Of a DNA stretch of 64,000 bases, positions 27,968 through 35,498 are shown piece by piece. The DNA comes from Clostridium sp. (lineage in GTDB: Bacteria; Bacillota; Clostridia; Lachnospirales; Lachnospiraceae): assembly GCA_021770825.1 (NCBI GenBank), contig JAETQD010000019.1:1-64000 (forward strand), written 5' to 3'. The notes beneath the pieces are model-generated. The model did not search any database and was not told the DNA's origin. It saw only the letters and a list, made by a program, of their open reading frames with translations. Made by a program: the position numbers and the translations under genes. Position 1 is the first letter of the stretch; each line of letters opens with the position of its first letter.

Positions 27968-28669
27968 ATGGCAGTAGGCAAGAGAATTTATCTGAAACGG
28001 CATATGCCGGACAAAGACGTAATGATGCAGTTTAAGACCATCCCGGCGTCCAACACCTGTGATGTAATGGGAAGAAACGCAGCGATGAATCCGAGAATCC
28101 GTCTGGTGAGCAGCCCCAAGGACCAGATGATGGTGGGACCAGCACTGACCGTGAAATGCCGTGCCGGCGATAACCTGGCACTCCATGCAGCACTCAACAT
28201 GGCATCTGAGGGCGATGTGCTGGTGGTTTCCAATGAAGAGGATAACACCAGATCCTTAATGGGCGAGGTAATGATGGCATATCTGCGTTACGACAGAAAG
28301 GTTGCCGGAATCATTCTGGACGGCCCAATCCGCGACATTGACGAGATCGGAAAATGGGATTTCCCGGTTTACTGCACCGGAACCACACCGGGCGGCCCCT
28401 ACAAGGAAGGACCGGGCGAGGTCAACGTTCCGATTTCCTGCGGCGGTATCAGCGTGAACCCGGGAGACATCATTCTGGCTGACCCGGATGGAATCATTGT
28501 GATTCCGAGAAAGGATGCAGCCCAGATCTTAGAGGATGCGAAGAAGTTCCAGGCAGCCGATGAGAAGAAGTTAGAGGCAGCCAAGAACGGAACCGCCAAC
28601 CGTGCATGGGTGGAAAAGACCCTGGAAGCAAAGGAATTTGAGATTATCGACGATGTATATGAGCCATAA
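27968..28669 (+). CDS. RraA-like aldolase / decarboxylase family protein
   Basis: 233 residues of the RraA-like superfamily, which includes class II pyruvate aldolases (4-hydroxy-4-methyl-2-oxoglutarate and carboxy-hydroxy-oxoadipate aldolase), oxaloacetate decarboxylases and RNase E regulators. Motifs: TIPASNTCDVMGR, GPALTVKCRAGDN, SLMGEVMMAYLR and the metal/pyruvate-binding GIILDGPIRDIDEI. The C-terminus (PGDIILADPDGIIVIPRKDA) is standard. RNase E is not the expected partner in this lineage, so an enzymatic role on a 2-oxo or hydroxy acid is more likely. It heads an operon with a 2-hydroxyacid dehydrogenase and a GltS-like transporter. Exact substrate unknown. Confidence 0.85.
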   Translation: MAVGKRIYLKRHMPDKDVMMQFKTIPASNTCDVMGRNAAMNPRIRLVSSPKDQMMVGPALTVKCRAGDNLALHAALNMASEGDVLVVSNEEDNTRSLMGEVMMAYLRYDRKVAGIILDGPIRDIDEIGKWDFPVYCTGTTPGGPYKEGPGEVNVPISCGGISVNPGDIILADPDGIIVIPRKDAAQILEDAKKFQAADEKKLEAAKNGTANRAWVEKTLEAKEFEIIDDVYEP

Positions 28670-28721
28670 AACAGGCGCATGAATCGAACAAAATGAAAAG
28701 GATATAGTAAGGAGAATCGTT

Positions 28722-29750
28722 ATGGGATGGAAAATTTTACTGCCGCAGGAAATCATGAGTGAAGGCCGCAAGCTTTTAGAAGATGCAGGCCATACCATTA
28801 TCGAAGGCCGCGGCTTTGAGACAGAGGACGTTCTGGCTGATATGAAGGAACACCAGCCGGATGCCATGATCGTGCGTATTACCCCGATTACCCGCGAGGT
28901 GATCGAGTCCAATCCGAACCTGAAGGTGATTGTCCGCCATGGTGCCGGATTTGATGCCCTGGATGTGAAGGCCTGCCATGACAACGGTGTTCAGACTCTC
29001 TATGCACCGGTTGCCAACAGCACTTCCGTAGCGGAAACCGCACTGCTTCTGATTCTGGAGTGCAGCCGCAACGTGACTGCTTTACATAAGACCTGGGTGG
29101 ACGATTACTATAAGGCAAAACTGAAAATCAAAAAGAATACCCTGAACGGAAAGACCGTCGGCATCATCGGCTGCGGCAACATCGGAAGCCGCCTGGCTGT
29201 CCGTGCTCTGGCCATGGAGATGAATGTTCTGGCATACGACCCCTACAAGCCGGCCAGCGCATTCCCGGACGGAGTGGAAGTAGTTCGTGATCTGGACCGC
29301 ATTTTCAAGGAGAGCGACTACGTGTCCGTACATACCCCCAACACCTCCGTTACCAAGAACATGGTGAACAAAGAGCGTCTGGCCATGATGAAGCCCACCG
29401 CTTTCTTAATCAACACCGCCCGCGGCGGCTGTGTGGTTGAGGAGGACCTGTATGAAGCATGTAAGAACGGCGTGATCGCAGGCGCCGGACTGGATGCCAT
29501 CCGCAAGGAGCCGGTGGACCCGGAAAACCCGCTTTTGACACTTGACAATGTGATCATTTATCCGCACATCGGCGGCAACACCGTAGAAGCAGCTCACCGC
29601 GCTTCCTACTTCGCAGCCATGGGCGTTCAGGAAGTATATGAGGGAAAAACTCCCACCTGGCCCATCAACGATGTGGATTATGAGACAGCCGTAACCTATG
29701 ATGATACCAAGAAGCCGGATAAGAAACCGGCTGGGATGTTTGATTTTTAA
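28722..29750 (+). CDS. D-isomer specific 2-hydroxyacid dehydrogenase (SerA-like)
   Basis: NAD-dependent reductase or dehydrogenase of 342 residues that interconverts 2-oxo acids and D-2-hydroxy acids. Rossmann motif GIIGCGNIGSRLAVRA near residue 145. The catalytic triad is present: Arg in NTARGGCVVEEDL, Glu in IRKEPVDPENPLL and His in YPHIGGNTVEA. No C-terminal ACT domain, so it is not a long-form phosphoglycerate dehydrogenase. The tail is Lys/Asp-rich. It follows the RraA-like gene by 52 bases. By context it probably acts on a product or substrate of that aldolase; biosynthetic serine synthesis is a less likely alternative. Confidence 0.88.
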   Translation: MGWKILLPQEIMSEGRKLLEDAGHTIIEGRGFETEDVLADMKEHQPDAMIVRITPITREVIESNPNLKVIVRHGAGFDALDVKACHDNGVQTLYAPVANSTSVAETALLLILECSRNVTALHKTWVDDYYKAKLKIKKNTLNGKTVGIIGCGNIGSRLAVRALAMEMNVLAYDPYKPASAFPDGVEVVRDLDRIFKESDYVSVHTPNTSVTKNMVNKERLAMMKPTAFLINTARGGCVVEEDLYEACKNGVIAGAGLDAIRKEPVDPENPLLTLDNVIIYPHIGGNTVEAAHRASYFAAMGVQEVYEGKTPTWPINDVDYETAVTYDDTKKPDKKPAGMFDF

Positions 29751-29789
29751 ACCATAGCCAGTATCTATCAAGAGACCTTCCTCTATTAC

Positions 29790-29829
29790 GAGCGCCGCAA
29801 TACAGATGTGGTTCAAAAATGCGGCGCTC
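29790..29829 (+). other. Intercistronic hairpin before the transporter gene
   Basis: Perfect 10-bp GC-rich stem GAGCGCCGCA / TGCGGCGCTC with a 20-base loop, followed by ATCCTTT rather than a proper U-run. It may partly attenuate transcription or stabilise the upstream mRNA, lowering transporter output relative to the enzymes. Confidence 0.6.
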
Positions 29830-29877
29830 ATCCTTTGGGGTAATTTACTAAAGCGCAGAAAGTGGGGAGTAAGAAAA

Positions 29878-31203
29878 ATGACAGTTTCATCTTTGTTCAG
29901 CGATATGATCATAATCGCACTCTTTATGTTAATGGGATTCTTTATCCGAGAGGTAGTAAAACCGCTGCAGAAGTTGTTCTTACCGGCATCTCTGGTCGGA
30001 GGGCTTGTGGCACTGATTGTCGGACAGCAGGTACTGGGACTTGTAACCATTCCGGAGTCCTTTTCCAGCTTTTCCAACGTACTGATCGCCCCGATCATGG
30101 CAGCTCTGCTCTTCGGAGTTACCATTACAAAGAAAAAAGTTGTTGGCTACATGGACTATGTCTGTGTCGAGCAGGCGATCTACGCCATGCAGATGTGTCT
30201 GGGCGCAGGCCTCGGAGCTCTGCTCTGTGTATTCTGGCCGGGTCTTCCCATTGGCTGGGGCTCTATGGCACAGTTTGCCTTCCAGGGCGGCCACGGAAAC
30301 GCCAGCGCAGCAGGTGCAACCTGGACAAGCCTGGGTGTTCCGGAAAACCTTTCCATCGGTATGGTTCTGGCTACTTTTGGCCTGATCGTAGCCATGTTAA
30401 TCGGCATGATCGTGGTAAACATCGGTGTCCGCAAGGGCTGGGCAAAGTTCGTAAAGGATCCGCAGTCTCAGCCGGATTGGTATTACGGCGGAATTCTCCC
30501 GGAAGAGAAGAGACAGCCCATCGGTAAGAGCGTTACCGCCTCCATCAGCATCAACCACATTGCTCTTCAGGGCTCCTGGCTGCTCTTTGCAGTATGGGCA
30601 GGCCGGATGTTCATGAAGGGACTGGCAATGGTATGGCCAGGTGCAAGTGCATTCCCGTCTGTTATTCAGGGTATCCTGGGCGGCGCCATCGTCTGGAACC
30701 TGGCTAAGGCAGTGAAGCTTGACCGTTACATCGACGTAAAGATCATCAAGCAGATCAGCAGCTTTTTACTTGAGGTGGTTGTGCTTACTGCAATGGCTAC
30801 CCTCGATATCGAGATGATCACCACCTACATTGTACCGATCGTTATCTTCACCCTGATTATCACTCTGCTTACGGTAGCATTTGCTCTTGGATTCTGCAAG
30901 CTCTTCTGCAGAGACGAGTGGTTCGAGAAGGCACTGATGGCTTACGGCGCAGGTACCGGAAACACAGCCACCGGTCTGGCACTGGTTCGTGCGGTGGACC
31001 CGGATTCCCAGTCCGCAGCTCCCGATAACCACGGTATTTACAGCGCGGTTATGTGCTGGAAGGAAGCGTTCGCAGGTCTTGTTCCGGTATGGATGATGAC
31101 AGGCCTTGGAATGACTATGGGAATCGGCGGCGTGATGTGCGCCATCTGCCTTGGAGTGGGCTTCATACTCTTCGTGTTCCCGAAGAAGAAAGCCGCTGCA
31201 TAA
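29878..31203 (+). CDS. GltS-like sodium:carboxylate symporter
   Basis: Membrane carrier of 441 residues with about 10-12 helices. The two halves each contain a GltS-type re-entrant signature: FQGGHGNASAAG (about residue 135) and YGAGTGNTATGLALVRAVDP (about 365). GltS proteins import glutamate with Na+, but the family has other carboxylate substrates. ATG 29878 has GGGGAG upstream; the in-frame ATG at 29806 lies before the hairpin and is rejected. By context it likely imports the compound handled by the two upstream enzymes; that is inference. Confidence 0.85.
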   Translation: MTVSSLFSDMIIIALFMLMGFFIREVVKPLQKLFLPASLVGGLVALIVGQQVLGLVTIPESFSSFSNVLIAPIMAALLFGVTITKKKVVGYMDYVCVEQAIYAMQMCLGAGLGALLCVFWPGLPIGWGSMAQFAFQGGHGNASAAGATWTSLGVPENLSIGMVLATFGLIVAMLIGMIVVNIGVRKGWAKFVKDPQSQPDWYYGGILPEEKRQPIGKSVTASISINHIALQGSWLLFAVWAGRMFMKGLAMVWPGASAFPSVIQGILGGAIVWNLAKAVKLDRYIDVKIIKQISSFLLEVVVLTAMATLDIEMITTYIVPIVIFTLIITLLTVAFALGFCKLFCRDEWFEKALMAYGAGTGNTATGLALVRAVDPDSQSAAPDNHGIYSAVMCWKEAFAGLVPVWMMTGLGMTMGIGGVMCAICLGVGFILFVFPKKKAAA

Positions 31204-31228
31204 GAAAAAGATACATAACGGTTTATAA

Positions 31229-31262
31229 ACAGGTCAGCGCGGAATATGCGCTGGCCTGTTGA
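31229..31262 (+). terminator. Terminator of the aldolase operon
   Basis: Stem ACAGGTCAGCGC / GCGCTGGCCTGT (31229-31259, one G-U pair) with a 7-base loop. Only TT follows, so it is an imperfect terminator. It separates the convergent transporter and LysR genes. Confidence 0.6.
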
Positions 31263-31287
31263 GTATTCCGCCCATGCGGGAAAACGG

Positions 31288-32247
31288 TTAAATTTGATTC
31301 TGCGGGCGGATGCTGGAAATATTTTCAAAGACATTTTTTGTAATTGAAATGAAATCCTGTGCATAAGTGGGAAGAAAGCGCTCTTTGTGGTACGCAAGGA
31401 CGAGACGATGCTGGACAATGGATCCGTTTTGCATGAGCGGAAAGGCATTGGCATCCGGATACTCTTTTAAGAGAAGGGGAAGTCTCATCTGCGTACAGAA
31501 GAGCGCTCCGTAGTTGTAGGGATAGAGCGTCAGCAGAAGCTCTGTGGTAGAGGACTCCAAAAAGATCTGCGGAGTCACCTTCGCTTCCTGGAAGCACTGG
31601 TCGATGGTTTTCCGAAGGCGCATGGAGGGCTTGAGGAGCAAAAACGGCATTCTGGAAAAACGGCGCAGGTCAACGCCGGAGAGGGAGTTATATTTGACTT
31701 CGTTGTAGGAAGCCTGGAAATATTGTTTTAACAGTTCATCAGAGCAGACCAGATAGATATTGTCGTTTAAGATCGTATGGATCTCCAGCTTCGGATTGTC
31801 CTGGTACATGATTCCGATGAACAGATCCAGTTCCCCGTTAAAAAGCATTTCTTCCATATAGTTGGAGTCTTCATTGATAAGTTCCACCTGGACGCGGGGC
31901 CATTTTTCATAAAAGCGGGGCAGAATATCCGGCAGGCAGATCTGGCCGCGGTAGGCGGGAATGCCGATTTTGATATTTCCTGTATTTTTTAGTGAGATAT
32001 CACTCAGGCGGTTCTGCAGATCATGTTCCTCCGCCAGTATTTTTACGGCAGCCTGGAAAAGCTGCTCTCCGGCATAGGTGAGGGCAAGCTTTGGCTTCCG
32101 GTGAAATAAAGTCACACCGTAATGCTGCTCCAGCCGCTGGATATGCTGGCTTAGATTCTGCTGGGAAATATAGAGCCGCTGGGCCGTGTTTGTCACATGC
32201 AGCTCCTTGGCAAGTTCAACAAAATAATATAAACTGGTAAGATTCAT
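31288..32247 (-). CDS. LysR family transcriptional regulator
   Basis: 319 residues. N-terminal winged helix-turn-helix (MNLTSLYYFVELAKELHVTNTAQRL, ISQQNLSQHIQRLE) with a slightly unusual QQNLSQ in place of the common QPAVSR. A LysR substrate-binding domain follows (GNIKIGIPAYRGQ, GELDLFIGI). AAGAGGAG precedes the ATG. It is convergent with the aldolase operon. A 14-base box upstream of its promoter matches boxes at the operon promoter in 13 of 14 positions, so it probably controls both. The inducer is likely a small carboxylic acid. Confidence 0.92.
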   Translation of the reverse strand: MNLTSLYYFVELAKELHVTNTAQRLYISQQNLSQHIQRLEQHYGVTLFHRKPKLALTYAGEQLFQAAVKILAEEHDLQNRLSDISLKNTGNIKIGIPAYRGQICLPDILPRFYEKWPRVQVELINEDSNYMEEMLFNGELDLFIGIMYQDNPKLEIHTILNDNIYLVCSDELLKQYFQASYNEVKYNSLSGVDLRRFSRMPFLLLKPSMRLRKTIDQCFQEAKVTPQIFLESSTTELLLTLYPYNYGALFCTQMRLPLLLKEYPDANAFPLMQNGSIVQHRLVLAYHKERFLPTYAQDFISITKNVFENISSIRPQNQI

Positions 32248-32283
32248 GGAAGCTCCTCTTTTTTTGTAAAAATAATTGGTTTT

Positions 32284-32312
32284 ATTATAAAATACATGTC
32301 GAAAATTGTAAA
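32284..32312 (-). promoter_or_regulatory. Promoter of the 31288-32247 LysR gene
   Basis: Minus strand: -35 TTTACA (32312-32307), 17-base spacer, perfect -10 TATAAT (32289-32284), about 36 bases from the ATG. Confidence 0.8.
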
Positions 32313-32319
32313 CGAAATG

Positions 32320-32333
32320 ACAAAAGATTGTTG
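32320..32333. promoter_or_regulatory. Candidate LysR autoregulatory box
   Basis: ACAAAAGATTGTTG, 13 of 14 identical to the box at 27829-27842. It lies just upstream of the -35 of the LysR gene. The rest of the 370-base gap up to 32618 holds only the next promoter; I see no other gene or structure there. Confidence 0.6.
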
Positions 32334-32522
32334 TTAAAAAATGGTTGATTTACCACACAATATTTGTGAAAGACGGAAAGGATGATGGGATGGGCTGCTG
32401 GCAGGGAGCGATTATGTGTCCCTCCACATGGTGCCGCGCAGGGGAGTGAGATATCAGTTCGGTATGGAGCAGTTCCGTAAAACGAAGCCGACGGCATGGC
32501 TGATCAATACGGTTTGCAGCTC

Positions 32523-32551
32523 TTGCCATGGAAAAAAAACTGTGTTATGAT
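32523..32551 (+). promoter_or_regulatory. Promoter of the TSUP permease gene
   Basis: -35 TTGCCA (32523-32528), 17-base spacer, -10 TATGAT (32546-32551). Confidence 0.75.
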
Positions 32552-32618
32552 ATCCTCTGGTTTCATTTGTCCGCAGCAGGAAAGCAGAAGAGGACAAAAA
32601 GTACAAGGGAGAAAACGT

Positions 32619-33368
32619 ATGGAACAGTTTATTATCGTATGTCCGCTGGTATTTCTGGCGGGATTTGTGGATTCCATTGCAGGAGGAGGCGGACTGATTT
32701 CCTTCCCGGCCTATATGCTGGCGGGAGTTCCGGTCCATGTAATTCTGGGTACGTCAAAACTGAGCTCCTTTCCGGGAGCGATTGTGGCAGCGGCCCGGTT
32801 CGCAAAAAATAAATATATCCGGTGGAAGTTAGCAGTGCCCTGCGGAATCATGGCCATCATCGGTGCCTTTCTGGGCGCAAACCTGGCTTTGCGGGTGGAT
32901 GAGAAGATCATTAAATCGTTAATGATTGTGGTTCTGCCTGTGGTGGCCTTTTATGTGCTGAGAAATAAAAACATGGGAGAGGACCAGGTAAGGGAGTCCG
33001 TTCCGTGGAAGAAAACTCTGGCAGTGGGAATGGCCGCTTCGCTGCTGATTGGTATGTATGACGGCTTTTATGGACCGGGAACGGGAACCTTTCTGATTCT
33101 GGTATTTACGGGAATTGTGAAGCTGGGAATGAAAGAGGCCGCGGGAGTTTCCAAGTTTATTAATCTGGTGGCTGATATATCGGCTCTGGGGACGTTCTTC
33201 ATGGGAGGAAAGGTGGATTACGTTCTGGGAATTACGGCCGCTCTGTTCTGCATGGCAGGAAGCTACTTTGGCTCCGGTCTGGTGGTAAACAACGGACAGA
33301 AAATCGTCCGTCCGGTGGTCATGGTGGTGTTGGCGCTTCTCTTTGTGAAAATCATAATGGGACAATAA
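32619..33368 (+). CDS. TSUP (TauE/SafE) family permease
   Basis: Integral membrane protein of 249 residues with about 8 helices. TSUP members move sulfite, sulfonates or other small organic anions. The signature repeats are near GFVDSIAGGGGLISFPA (helix 1) and GMYDGFYGPGTGTFLIL (helix 5), with GVSKFINLVADISAL. ATG 32619 is chosen because GGGAG lies upstream and it begins at the first membrane helix; in-frame codons back to 32496 overlap the promoter. Transcribed alone, convergent with the flavin reductase gene. Substrate not predictable. Confidence 0.88.
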   Translation: MEQFIIVCPLVFLAGFVDSIAGGGGLISFPAYMLAGVPVHVILGTSKLSSFPGAIVAAARFAKNKYIRWKLAVPCGIMAIIGAFLGANLALRVDEKIIKSLMIVVLPVVAFYVLRNKNMGEDQVRESVPWKKTLAVGMAASLLIGMYDGFYGPGTGTFLILVFTGIVKLGMKEAAGVSKFINLVADISALGTFFMGGKVDYVLGITAALFCMAGSYFGSGLVVNNGQKIVRPVVMVVLALLFVKIIMGQ

Positions 33369-33414
33369 AAATTCCCTGGAAGGGGCTTTGCAAAGCCTGT
33401 TCCAGGGAATTTTT
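33367..33414. terminator. Bidirectional terminator, TSUP / flavin reductase
   Basis: Perfect 15-bp stem AAAAATTCCCTGGAA / TTCCAGGGAATTTTT with an inner self-complementary GGCTTTGCAAAGCC. A and T runs flank it, so it serves both convergent genes. Confidence 0.9.
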
Positions 33415-33454
33415 GCATTACAGAAAAGTTCACAGACGGAACCGGTTTCTGTTT

Positions 33455-35308
33455 TTAAGGATTCTGATTTTTGGACACATATGCGGCTGCCGACTGGCCT
33501 GCGATTCGTCCAGAATTGTAGGCGTAGCCCAGGGTTCCGCCTTCAAAGAAGACGTAGGAGTCACTGTATACGCCGCTGGTGTCGGAGCCGGCTGCATACA
33601 GGCCGGGAATGGCCCTGCCCTCGGTGTTTATGGCCTCACAGTACTGATTGATCTCCACACCGCCCAGAGTACCTAAAAATACCGACGGGGTAATGGGAAC
33701 GGCATAGAGGGTGCCCTCCAGCTTGTCCAAATATTTGGCGGATTTAAAATGGTCGGTGTCCTCACCCTGGTCACAGAGTTCATTGTACCGGGCAATGGTT
33801 TCTGTAAGATGAGTCATGCCAAGCTTCTCCTCCAGCTCTTTGGGGCTTTCGGCGGAGATGATTTTTCCCTCGGCAACCAGTCCCTGGATTTCTTCTGTCA
33901 GGTCTGTGGGAGTGATACTGAGCTCGTAGCTGGCTGCGGTGTCGATGGGATGACCCACCTCAATGAATCTGGTGGGATCTGTGGCCAGCTCGCCGCCGAA
34001 CACGTCCGTAAGGGCCACAAGGCCGCTTTCCTTCACGGTCTCAATCATGGTGCTGTCAAAAATTTCGTATGCTTTCCTGGAGGGAAGGGACTTTATGACA
34101 TTGGAGGATTTGATCGGCTCAAAGATGAAATCTTCCTCATTCATAAAGCGGTTGCCGTCCACATCCACATGGAGGTAAGGATTGAGGAGGGCAGAATTTA
34201 AAACGGTTCCCCATGAGGTGCCTCCGCGGGAAAGGCCGTAGTGCATGGTGATGGCCTTGCCATAGTCTGCATCGGCTCCCGCAGCCATGGCCATTTCAAT
34301 GCCTGTTCCGATGTTGGTGCCCACACGGCTGGTTCCAAAGCCCTCACCGAAGGTTTCCGATACCTTTTCCTCGTTGCCTCCGAATCCTCCGGTGGCCAGG
34401 ATGACTGCGTCTGCATGGATGGTTAATGTGCCGCCGTCGGTATAGCCGTGGAGTGTGGGGCCGGGATGGGTCAGGCGGTGTTCATAATAGCCTCCGGTTC
34501 CGGGATGGGCCAGAGTCAGGCGGCATCCATGTTCCTCCAGCCAGTCCACGGTGCTTCCGGACATCCGGATGACTTTGGAAAGCAGGCCGCCGTTTACCTG
34601 ATAGTTGCCCGTCTGGACAAACTGCTCATAAATCCACTTGGGATCGATGGTCTGGCCGGATTCCTTCTGCTGGGAAGAATCCGCTGCAAACAGTCCGCCT
34701 GCCATGGTGCCCTGTCCGGCCGGAGAGGAGGTCATTTCCACAACCACTACATCGGCTCCTGCCTCAGCGGCTTCCAGGGCTGCCGCCGTACCGGAGGCCC
34801 CGCCTCCAACCACCACGATCTGGGCAGTCATTTCTTCATCTGTGCCGTTCTTTTCCACGGCGATGGATTTTAGCATATCCACATCGGCTCCGGCTCCCGT
34901 TAAGGCCAGTTCCACAGCGTTTAAAACTCCCGCGCTTGTGAGGGAGGCGCCTGTGACGGCATCTACCTTAAGGCTCTGGCTTTCTACGATACGGTCAGAC
35001 AATTTGGGTGCTGCCAGGCCGCCGATTTCCGGTGTTTCATTTGGCACGCTGGTTTGGATGTCTACGATGGCATGGTCACGGACCTGCACCTTCACAGTCA
35101 CCTCTCCGCCGTAGCCCTGGGCGCTTCCTTCATAGGTGCCGTCTTCCACCTGGGCCAGTGCCTGTAAGCTTTGCTCATTCCCCAGCTCGGCTGCCATTTG
35201 GGCCTGTTTCTTTTCTGCCATGCTGCTGTAAAAAGCCTCGGAACCGGCCGCGCAGGCTGCCGAAAGAACAAGCATGAGAACGAGCCCTTTTCCATTTGTC
35301 AGTTTCAT
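33455..35308 (-). CDS. Secreted FMN/FAD flavin reductase, fumarate-reductase-like, with internal deletion
   Basis: 617 residues from ATG 35308 (AAGGAG upstream). An export signal (LVLMLVLSAACAAG) precedes an FMN_bind domain (about 50-125) with the flavin-attachment-like motif DAVTGASLTS. An FAD_binding_2 domain follows, with VVVGGGASGTAAALEAAEAG and HADAVILATGGFGGN, and the C-terminal FAD site near GLYAAGSDTSG. Relatives reduce fumarate, urocanate or similar acceptors outside the cell. Between HGYTDGG and TLTIHADAV about 50 residues normally present (the segment with a helix and a G-V-x-x-x-x-x-T/A strand that contacts FAD) are absent, in frame. FAD binding may be impaired. Divergent from a LysR gene that probably regulates it. 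Confidence 0.85.
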   Translation of the reverse strand: MKLTNGKGLVLMLVLSAACAAGSEAFYSSMAEKKQAQMAAELGNEQSLQALAQVEDGTYEGSAQGYGGEVTVKVQVRDHAIVDIQTSVPNETPEIGGLAAPKLSDRIVESQSLKVDAVTGASLTSAGVLNAVELALTGAGADVDMLKSIAVEKNGTDEEMTAQIVVVGGGASGTAAALEAAEAGADVVVVEMTSSPAGQGTMAGGLFAADSSQQKESGQTIDPKWIYEQFVQTGNYQVNGGLLSKVIRMSGSTVDWLEEHGCRLTLAHPGTGGYYEHRLTHPGPTLHGYTDGGTLTIHADAVILATGGFGGNEEKVSETFGEGFGTSRVGTNIGTGIEMAMAAGADADYGKAITMHYGLSRGGTSWGTVLNSALLNPYLHVDVDGNRFMNEEDFIFEPIKSSNVIKSLPSRKAYEIFDSTMIETVKESGLVALTDVFGGELATDPTRFIEVGHPIDTAASYELSITPTDLTEEIQGLVAEGKIISAESPKELEEKLGMTHLTETIARYNELCDQGEDTDHFKSAKYLDKLEGTLYAVPITPSVFLGTLGGVEINQYCEAINTEGRAIPGLYAAGSDTSGVYSDSYVFFEGGTLGYAYNSGRIAGQSAAAYVSKNQNP

Positions 35309-35350
35309 TGGATACTCCTTTCCTTTCTGCACAATAGCATTCTGTATTTT

Positions 35351-35379
35351 ATTATAAGGGAGTAAAAAATAAAGGTAAA
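35351..35379 (-). promoter_or_regulatory. Promoter of the flavin reductase gene
   Basis: Minus strand: -35 TTTACC (35379-35374), 17-base spacer, perfect -10 TATAAT (35356-35351). Confidence 0.75.
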
Positions 35380-35416
35380 ATTACTTTTATGGAAGGCTTT
35401 CCCGGGAACATTCTGC

Positions 35417-35445
35417 TTCTCATAACCGTCTGGTTATGATATACT
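35417..35445 (+). promoter_or_regulatory. Promoter of the 35499-36377 LysR gene
   Basis: -35 TTCTCA (35417-35422), 17-base spacer, -10 TATACT (35440-35445). Confidence 0.6.
35421..35438. promoter_or_regulatory. Palindromic operator candidate
   Basis: CATAACC-GTCT-GGTTATG, a perfect 7-bp inverted repeat. It fills the spacer of the LysR promoter and lies 42 bases upstream of the -35 of the divergent flavin reductase promoter. Suits negative autoregulation with activation of the divergent gene. Confidence 0.6.
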
Positions 35446-35498
35446 CGGTTACAGATAGAATGCATCAGAAGCGATGAAAACATACGGGAGGAAATTCC

